Assembly: GCF_905404315.1 (NCBI RefSeq)
Contig: NC_066304.1
Span: forward strand, 186,001 to 250,000
Direction of reading: 5' to 3'
DNA from: Leptidea sinapis
Taxonomy: Eukaryota > Arthropoda > Insecta > Lepidoptera > Pieridae
DNA length: 64,000 nucleotides
Below, in pieces: positions 57,256 through 64,000 of the stretch. Within the stretch, counting starts at the first letter, position 1. The number at the start of each line of letters is the position of its first letter. The notes beneath the pieces were generated by a model, which was not told the origin of the DNA, ran no database searches, and saw only the letters and a program-made list of their open reading frames with translations. A program made the translations under genes and the position numbers.

Positions 57256-57904
57256 ATTGTCTGTGAAAATTTCCATTACTTGGCGTTGTGGAGAAACGTG
57301 GTGTCTTAGAAGACACAAAATGACTGACTGATGGTAGACCGCATTTGTCACGGACATAAAAGTATGAATTGTAATTTTGTCTTTCTAGGCAGATGACGCT
57401 GTACCGAGAACTGAACTTAAGACCCTTTACCCTTTATATAAGTGTTACTATATGATGTGTAATTACTTAGCAACCAAATCACTGTAAAGAACATAGGTAT
57501 TTGTTTGTTCTCTAAAAATCTACTTATTTGATACCACGTCAGTGACAAAAAAAAACGAATTTAAGAATGAATTTTGTGTATGTATTCTTAAATTTTCAAA
57601 CGTAAGTACGTCATTTTTATATCAGTTAAAACAAAGATACTGCAAACAAGACACGGGCACAGGAATTAAACCCGCAATCCGTACTTTCAAGGTGTAACTG
57701 TTTATATAATTTATTTATTTAGTCATAATATCACGATATTTATTTTTATTTAAGAAAACAATCTGACTATCAGATATTAAAAAATCGGAGTTACAAGTAA
57801 CGTGGCTATATAATACTATGACTAATAACGGGAAAAAATTTGTCCTATCTGGTATCCCCCTTAACTGCACACACACTATCGTAATATTGGTTCACTTCAG
57901 AATA
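57256..57904. other. No gene recognised
   Basis: AT-rich intergenic DNA. Confidence 0.4.
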
Positions 57905-57945
57905 TCATGGCGCGGAGTCCTTCCTTTTTTATTCGTCTGTGGGCT
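57905..57945 (-). repeat. Solo end of the MITE at 58658-59030
   Basis: 'ggcgcggagtccttcctttt' followed by 'tattcgtctgtg' matches that element's terminal repeat. Its partner end was not found. Confidence 0.5.
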
Positions 57946-58649
57946 TCATATAGTATCAGAGGATTATTTATCGAATAATTTCACGTTTTAGTACTATAGC
58001 AAATAATTAAAGTAATTTTATTGTTTCCCAAATGTGCCATAAGAAGTATAAAACTTTTAACATAAAATTTCAAAAAGATGCCTGGCAATCTCTGTGTTTT
58101 AGTGAGATCCCGAGTACTCCGCCAGAGAAAAAAGGTTACTTACAACATATAAAATCTCATTGAGCACATGTCGACAACGAATAATATTCAGACCTTAATG
58201 TAAATAAACCCAACCACCCTTTAGTAAAAAGTATAATATATGTACTTCGGTACCACCTATCTTATTTTAATTATAATGAAGATAATCCAGTAAAATACCT
58301 AACTGCAGTCTCAAATACAACAAACTTACCGGAAGATTCCGCCTACAGCATAATATCGTTACCTACATGTTAGACCGCCTATTACACCAATTAGAGTAAC
58401 ATTCCTTAATGATTATAAAATAACACGGTGTGAACGCAGGCCGATTGTTACGACCTTTTTGTTAGAATCTATTTTGTTACACATTATTTAAAAAAAAATC
58501 GAAGGACAAGATTTTATTAAAATTTTCAACGCTTTTAACATCTATCGAATCTTTAGTTACCTACCAGATTAAAACAAAATGTTTGCTTTTTTTCTGTTTT
58601 GCATTCAGCAAACCGGTTCATACCTTTACCAAAGAATATGTAACAAGTA
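57946..58649. other. No gene recognised
   Basis: AT-rich intergenic DNA. Confidence 0.4.
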
Positions 58650-58657
58650 CCTTTACC

Positions 58658-59030
58658 CACGGACTAGTAAAAAAAGAAGGACTCCGCGCCGTGTTATTAG
58701 CAAGTGAAGCACCTTTATGCTAGTGTGTGTGCGGTTACGGGGTATACCAGTTACACAATTTTTTCTACCTTAAATAATCATATATCCACAAATACGTTTA
58801 TATTATTGTTTTTACACTTTTTCACAACCCACGACGGCATTTTAAAATATTTTATTGCGACACAAACTGATCTGTCACCGACGATGGCAAATCTCATAAT
58901 GGCGGCCGATCGGCTTGTACTAGTGTAAGTGTATGCGTGGGGCTATGTATTTACACGTTTACCGGCTTGTTTTGGTGCCTCACTGTTATGTACGTGACAC
59001 GGAGTCCTTATATTTTTTTACTCGTCCGTG
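58658..59030. mobile_element. hAT-like MITE with 8 bp target duplication
   Basis: 373 bp with inverted ends 'cacggactagtaaaaaaaga' and 'ttttttactcgtccgtg', pairing over about 30-35 bp. The element is flanked by exact direct repeats CCTTTACC (58650-58657 and 59031-59038). An 8 bp duplication fits hAT (also P and Merlin). The 74-codon frame inside (58704-58928) is not a transposase. Confidence 0.85.
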
Positions 59031-59038
59031 CCTTTACC

Positions 59039-59395
59039 ATGATTATTCATTTTAAATGTTTGCTATAAAGAGTGCATATATACGATTTTGCAGACTTGGT
59101 TCGACAGATCGGCATACGGTGGCGTGCAAGGATTCATAATATTTTTAATATAATTGTGTAAAATAAATGGGAACATAATTATACCTGTTTATTAATATAA
59201 GGGGTTCATAAAATTGTCTGAAAAAAACTGTATATTTAGCCTACAATGCAAATACAGATGGTATTTGCATAAAAAATATATATTAATTGTTTCTATTTAA
59301 GTAATGCTCAAGTGAATTGATTTTATATTCTTTTTAATATTTTATAAATATATAGCGGCCAAATTTTCGTTATTGGGCTCTGTTGTGCACTTTAA
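59039..59395. other. No gene recognised
   Basis: AT-rich spacer. Confidence 0.4.
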
Positions 59396-59537
59396 CCCCC
59401 TTCCTTATTCATAATAGTCCGCTAACTTTAAACAGCCGCTAAGGAGTGTTTTATCACACTCTGACTTAGGTCAATAGAAGAAGACAGAGTGAGAATTAGC
59501 AATGCTTTAAGTTAGCAGACTATTATGAATAAGGGGG
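59396..59537. mobile_element. Harbinger-like MITE, copy 3
   Basis: The inverted ends 'cccccttccttattcataat' and 'attatgaataaggggg' are flanked by TAA. The interior matches copy 1 (10001-10137) in reverse orientation, including 'cagagtgagaattagcaatg'. Low divergence implies fairly recent activity. Confidence 0.8.
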
Positions 59538-59916
59538 TAAGACTATATTATGTTCCGCTACATAAATGCATAAAATAAAATATTTTATCACATTACAATG
59601 GTTGTTTCTATTGGTGGTGTATAATGTACATACACAAAATTCAAATGTACCGACATATTCAAGAATTGTAACTAAGAATAAAATAATATTTTATAATACA
59701 TAAAAGATTTTATTAATCAATAACCTTTATTTACATTATCCTAAGAATATATATAGATTAAAGTTATAACCTAAGCTTTTCTCGAGTTAAACAATTTTAA
59801 TATTAAATAGTTCAACTTAGATTAGCTGTTTAATTTATCACTTCTGTCCCAAGTTACACACGCTTTTTGTTTGAAAATTAAAAAATATAACAATCATCAT
59901 TAATGCCTTATAGAAC
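59538..59916. other. No gene recognised
   Basis: AT-rich spacer. Confidence 0.4.
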
Positions 59917-60235
59917 CAGTGGGAGGCTCCTTTGCACAGGATGCCGGCTAGATTATGGGTACCACAACGGCGCCTATTTGTGCTGGCCTTTTTGCTGAGA
60001 AGCAGTAATGTGTAAACATTATTGTGTTTCAGTCTGAAGGGCGCCGTAACTACTACTAGTACTACTACTACTGGGCAAATGATACTTAACATGTTATGTC
60101 TCAAGGTGACGAGCGCAATTGTAGTGCCGCTCAGAAATTTTGGGTTTTTCAAGAATCCTGAGCGGCACTCCGGCGTATCAATTACCATTAGCTGAACGTC
60201 CTGCTCGTTTCGTCCCTTATTTTCATAAAAAAAAA
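59917..60235 (+). mobile_element. 300 bp A-tailed repeat, copy 7
   Basis: Full-length + copy from 'ccagtgggaggctcctttgc' to 'ttattttcataaaaaaaaag'. It carries an expanded ACT run, 'actactagtactactactac', where other copies read 'agctagtgaaattact', and a short local duplication near 59975-60000. The reverse 116-codon frame is a shadow. Confidence 0.85.
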
Positions 60236-60474
60236 GAATCCTGACTAATAAATTTCTTTAAAACAGCTCAAAACAAAAGTTCAAAAGTTCATCGGTCGGT
60301 GGCTTTGTATTTTATTATAACCCCATAATATGTGTCGCCGGAACTCCCGCACCTGTTTCCGGTGAGGCCAGCCTACGTGACAGGGCTACCACCTGGCGTC
60401 CAATGGGAAATCACAATATTTTTTATTACTCTTAAAATAGTTTTTGTATCTCAAACTTGTGTATACTATTTATA
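60236..60474. other. No gene recognised
   Basis: A GC-richer piece at 60330-60405 ('ggtgaggccagcctacgtga') has no coding signal I trust. Confidence 0.35.
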
Positions 60475-60720
60475 ATTATAATAATATAAGCCTTTATTCA
60501 GATAGTAGAATTTATCTACATATATATTTACATCCTTAGTATCCTACTAAAACTAAATATCTATCATACAAACAAATGAACAAAAATATTTTTATTTCGT
60601 AGGTAAAATGCATTACACTTGAAATATGTCACTTACAACTCTTTCGGAAGGCAGATGTCCTTAGAGAAGAACGAACAAAAAACTCTAAGGTTGCTCTTTC
60701 AAAACTGAATGCTATTACAG
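60475..60720 (-). repeat. Probable LINE 3' UTR, reverse
   Basis: The + strand start 'ataatataagcctttattca' is the reverse form of a LINE tail (TGAATAAAGGC plus ATT-type run). 'tctttcggaaggcagatgtc' near the other end recalls the 42.35 kb LINE 3' UTR. No codons identified. Confidence 0.45.
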
Positions 60721-61018
60721 ATTCTTATTTTCAAATTAATTTTACAAATCATTTCAATTACAATATATGCAGTGATGCAACAATGCCTTAAACAAGTTAG
60801 TAAAAAAAATGTAAAGTAATAAGTAAAAACATGTTAAAAAAAAGTTACCGAGTACCTACTTAAACTACAATAGAGTAGATGCATCAATCCACACATACCG
60901 TAAATAAAATAAAGGCAAAATGCGAGCATTTTATTAGCTATTATATAAAAAAAAATATATAACTTTGTTTTAAAAAAAAAGTAGAAAAAACAATATAAAT
61001 GTACAATGTACAATGTCA
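60721..61018 (-). other. Possible 3' UTR of the candidate exon at 61019-61139
   Basis: On the minus strand an AATAAA ('gctaataaaatgctcgcatt') lies about 85 nt after the candidate stop codon. Confidence 0.25.
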
Positions 61019-61139
61019 CTATAACAGAGAGGCGTCAGGGCCGGCGGACACAGAGCGCCGTCGCACCATCACCCGCGACTGGGCGCCATAGAGAAGTTGG
61101 TAGCTAGGGTAGATTAACTCTTCTTGGTGTCCCGTACCT
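61019..61139 (-). CDS. Candidate terminal coding exon, product unknown
   Basis: The minus-strand frame ends GTGHQEELIYPSYQLLYGAQ then SRVMVRRRSVSAGPDASLL and TAG (61021-61019). The last 25 codons have G or C at most third positions, in sharp contrast to the AT-rich flanks, as expected of a real exon. A possible acceptor, 'gatgtcaatatgacatag', ends at about 61140. A poly(A) signal lies about 85 nt after the stop. The frame continues open upstream to a Met at 61216, but that part is AT-rich and looks intronic. I do not recognise the peptide. If real, the gene extends rightward out of the window on the minus strand. Confidence 0.35.
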
Positions 61140-61216
61140 ATGTCATATTGACATCGCAAAATCACGAAATGAAGTAAATTTGAATAAAGGACTGCCAAGG
61201 ATACGTCAAGGCTCAT

Positions 61217-62269
61217 ATTCGTTTATTTTTGTAAAATTATATTAATTACTATAAAATGGTAAAATTTATCTAAATTCTGTGCCAATAATTTGATACAGCA
61301 AAAGAAGACCTGATTGATAATAGAAACAAAAAATATACAAGTGCTTTAGTCTCGGTCTTGAGTTCGTGGATTGCATTTTGACAAGCAAAAATATTTTTTT
61401 TGATTTTATGGACAATTTATTATTAAATAAAAATTAACAGGTGTACAATTTATTATTACTAAAGTTAATTCTAAATGCTTTTTATTTTAAGGCAGATACA
61501 GGATGCAATTATAATGAAGCTTACAAATATTTACCTATATGGTATAATATAGTAAAGTTTACATTAAAAAAACGTAAGTATTAACAAAAAATTATCACGA
61601 AAAATGAAATAGTTTATCAACTATTATCTACTTCTAATATTAAAATTGAAACACAGTCGGATCTGACAATTATTTTAATTAAAGCGATATTCGTAAAGAA
61701 TGCTAGGCAATGATGCTATAAGTATGTCTGAACAAAAGTCAAAACCTAGAAAGTGGGAATAAAATGTGCTTATAATACTATGTATTTATAGTATGTAGGT
61801 ACTAACGATGCTGCACGCTATTGTGATGGTACATTTAATGTATTTATACAATTTCAAATATGTTTATTCAAAAAAGGAGAATTATAATAATCACTTATTG
61901 AACGTCAAAAATTACTATCCCTTTCGAAAAAGTATGCCTCAGACCTGAGACGAACGGGCGCAATAAACCCAGCGGGCTTCTTTTTTTTCTTCATAAAAAT
62001 ATTAGAATTATTTATAACTTTGTAACCTTTACAACACAAACGTTTTTTAACAATTCTTTTTTATTTCTATAGTTATATTTATATATTTTTAATCGTTAAT
62101 AAAATGCTCGCATAAAGCTTATTTTATGTATTTACGATGTATCAACTGTACTGAATAACTCTTGTGTTTTTATTTATTAATTTTACATATTTTATTTTTT
62201 TACTTACACGTGTAAGGCATTGATAATTTAGTTCCTTTATTAATTAATTAGTTAATTTATTACTAATAT
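61217..62269. other. No gene recognised
   Basis: AT-rich. Would be intron if the 61.0 kb exon is real. Confidence 0.35.
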
Positions 62270-62460
62270 CTACTATTATAAAATCAATAAAGCTGTAATG
62301 TTCGACTTAGAAGAGTGGCAATGAGTTTCTTGCCACTTCTTCTCATTAAAACTGAACCTTTTCCGAAGTGGTGGTAAATGGTTGAAAGAAAAAACTATGG
62401 CATTCATAAGTGTTATTTTCTGGACTCTTAATGAATAAGTAGATTTTTGTTTGATTTGAC
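62270..62460 (+). repeat. LINE 3' UTR with TTTGATTTGA-type tail
   Basis: 'agagtggcaatgagtttctt', 'gccacttcttctcattaaaa' and 'ttccgaagtggtggtaaatg' are the standard landmarks of this LINE 3' UTR. The tail is near 'tttttgtttgatttgacg'. Confidence 0.65.
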
Positions 62461-63530
62461 GATTTATGTTAGTTTTCGTTCAACAAAATATCCGACAAAA
62501 ATAATATAATGTACTTCAGAATGTTGTCATTTTAAAACCTCTTACCGCCATCTAGCATAAACTTATAAAGGTATTAATTTTAAATATATCTCAGAGTATC
62601 GCTAGTCACCGCAAGATGGCAGTGAATCATCGAAAGGCTTTAGGAGGAATAGCTTTTACAATTTGATGAAATCAGGAGGTATATACCTGTAATAATTAAT
62701 ATATATTTATAAATAAAGATAAATCTTATTATTTTTATTTTGTATTCAACAATAATCATAATATAAATATTAAAGTGCAATATGCAATTGTAATATGCAA
62801 TTAGTTGGATGCTTACAAATGACATCGGTGATAGGTGGCGCTTGTTGCAACTGATAATTTTTAAAGATTTTTTTAACTTTCTTTAATTATTGTTCGATAT
62901 TACTTTGTGAACATATTTTTAATTGAAAAAAACCGCTGAGTTTGTTGTACACATTCTTCTCAGGTCTGAGTAGACCATTCTTTTTGGAATAGGTGGTAGT
63001 TTTTGACTTCCAACATATTACTATTGCGACTACTTTTTAAATAATTTGATTTTTAACAATTGTTGAGTTTCGTTTCAACGACACATAAGATGACTATTAA
63101 AAAGTTGTATAGTTGGGGGAAGTTTCAAGATAGAAATTGTTAAATGTTTACTGTTTAGTAAAATAAGTAATGTTTATATGTAGGTACCTACTACTTATGT
63201 GAACTTATCATGATTAAATCATTGCCATTAGCGCTATCTGGTACTACTATGTAGGGCGGAGTGGTATTTTTATATTGTGTGCAAAGTTTTAAATTAATTG
63301 AGCAAACGGTTCTTGAAGGTGAACAATGAACATACATTCACCCATACATTCTCTTTTATATATAGATTAAGAGTATGATGAACAAAAATATAATTTTTGT
63401 AACATTTTTTTTATTTTGTAAGTAGATAATATTTACTAGTTATTGTTTAGCCGTATCTTTTTTTTATTTTATTTATTTTAATGAAGAGCGGCTCGAATAT
63501 AAACATATTCTTGATAATGTAATGTATGTA
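62461..63530. other. No gene recognised
   Basis: AT-rich. Words of the type CGCCATCTA (62548) and CAAGATGGC (62612) face each other about 60 bp apart and may be an eroded inverted-repeat element. Confidence 0.35.
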
Positions 63531-63838
63531 CATGGAGAGTCCTTTGCACAGGATGCCGGCTAGATTATGCGTACCGCAACCGCGCCTATTTCTGCCGTGT
63601 AGCAGTAATGCTTACACATCACTGCTTCACGGCATAACATTACAGCATAACAGTCCGAAGAGCACCGTTTCTAGTGTTAGTTAGTTACTGGCAAATGAGA
63701 CTTGACATCTGAGGTCTGAAGGTGACGAGCGCAGTTGCAGTATTTCAAGAATCCTGAGCGGCACTGCATTCTAATGGGCAGGGCGTATCAATTACCATCA
63801 GCTAACAGTCCTGCTAGTATTTTCATGAAAAAAAAAAC
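63531..63838 (+). mobile_element. 300 bp A-tailed repeat, copy 8
   Basis: + copy from 'tggagagtcctttgcacagg' to 'attttcatgaaaaaaaaaac'. It has an extra inverted duplication near 63605-63655, where 'tgccgtgtagcagtaatg' is followed by 'cactgcttcacggcataaca', forming a small hairpin. Confidence 0.85.
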
Positions 63839-64000
63839 ATAGGCAAATAAGTGTATTTGCTAGAATCTGTCATAACCATAATGTTAACACCAGGATCAGA
63901 CATAAACTTATAATGACTACTACTCGACTAAGTCGAGTAAGTAAGTGAGTCTTTTGTGGGGCGAGGTATGCTTTTACAAGAAGATTCTAGAAAGTATTCA
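63839..64000. other. No gene recognised (right edge)
   Basis: Contains a short palindromic 'actactcgactaagtcgagt' near 63920. Nothing else. Confidence 0.35.

Noticed and set aside
59838..60188. 116-codon minus-strand frame, and the similar 80-codon frame at 12910-13152
   Set aside because: Both are the antisense of copies of the 300 bp repeat; their mutual similarity reflects the repeat, not a protein family.
1..64000. Bacterial-type features (operons, CRISPR, phage, riboswitches)
   Set aside because: Introns, LINEs, SINEs and base composition show an animal nuclear genome; no regularly spaced repeats of CRISPR type were seen.

Overview
This is an AT-rich, gene-poor animal genome window, most consistent with an insect and probably a moth or butterfly. 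The organism call is inference. It rests on one insect-sized RYBP gene with introns and on repeats I recognise as typical of Lepidoptera: LINE 3' ends, tRNA-derived SINEs, Helitron ends ending in CTAG, and a roughly 300 bp A-tailed repeat seen eight times plus a fragment. There are no operons, ribosome binding sites, rRNA genes or CRISPR arrays. Most long open frames are chance or lie inside transposable elements.

The one confident cellular gene is RYBP, the RING1/YY1-binding Polycomb protein, on the + strand. It has three coding exons, 8447-8582, 12244-12413 and 13752-13856, giving 136 aa. The spliced frame contains a RanBP2/NZF zinc finger, a basic stretch and the conserved C-terminal RING1-binding segment. 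Its introns hold a Harbinger-like MITE, a short Helitron, a reverse SINE piece and a copy of the abundant 300 bp repeat. Two weaker host-gene candidates sit near the edges: a possible first coding exon at 553-645 (+) and a possible last coding exon at 61019-61139 (-).

Layout. 1-8.2 kb: a possible exon, two decayed LINEs (about 1.07-2.57 and 3.93-5.88 kb), a MITE family in long and short forms (6.09-7.68 kb) and Helitron remnants (7.9-8.2 kb). 8.4-14.3 kb: RYBP. 15.5-23.4 kb: a 300 bp repeat copy, palindromes, a hAT remnant, an RTE-like LINE tail, a GC-rich island, a long hairpin and other LINE scraps. 23.4-27.8 kb: a three-level nest, in which a tRNA-derived SINE is split by a Tc1/mariner element (DD41D spacing, matching TIRs, TA target duplication), itself split by a LINE with endonuclease and reverse transcriptase frames. 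27.8-28.3 kb: a gag-like coiled-coil frame beside a CTT microsatellite. 28.5-42 kb: scattered LINE tails, a tRNA-like repeat, MITEs and long empty stretches. 42.2-45.7 kb: a dense cluster with a reverse LINE tail, a head-to-tail tRNA-like repeat dimer (period 291 bp), an RTE tail between 70 bp direct repeats and an 813 bp foldback element. 46-64 kb: mostly unannotatable AT-rich DNA with more copies of the 300 bp repeat, two Helitron-like elements, a MITE with a perfect 8 bp target duplication, a Harbinger-like MITE and the candidate 3' exon.

I found no new defence, biosynthetic or signalling system. The main interest is the repeat architecture and the RYBP gene model.
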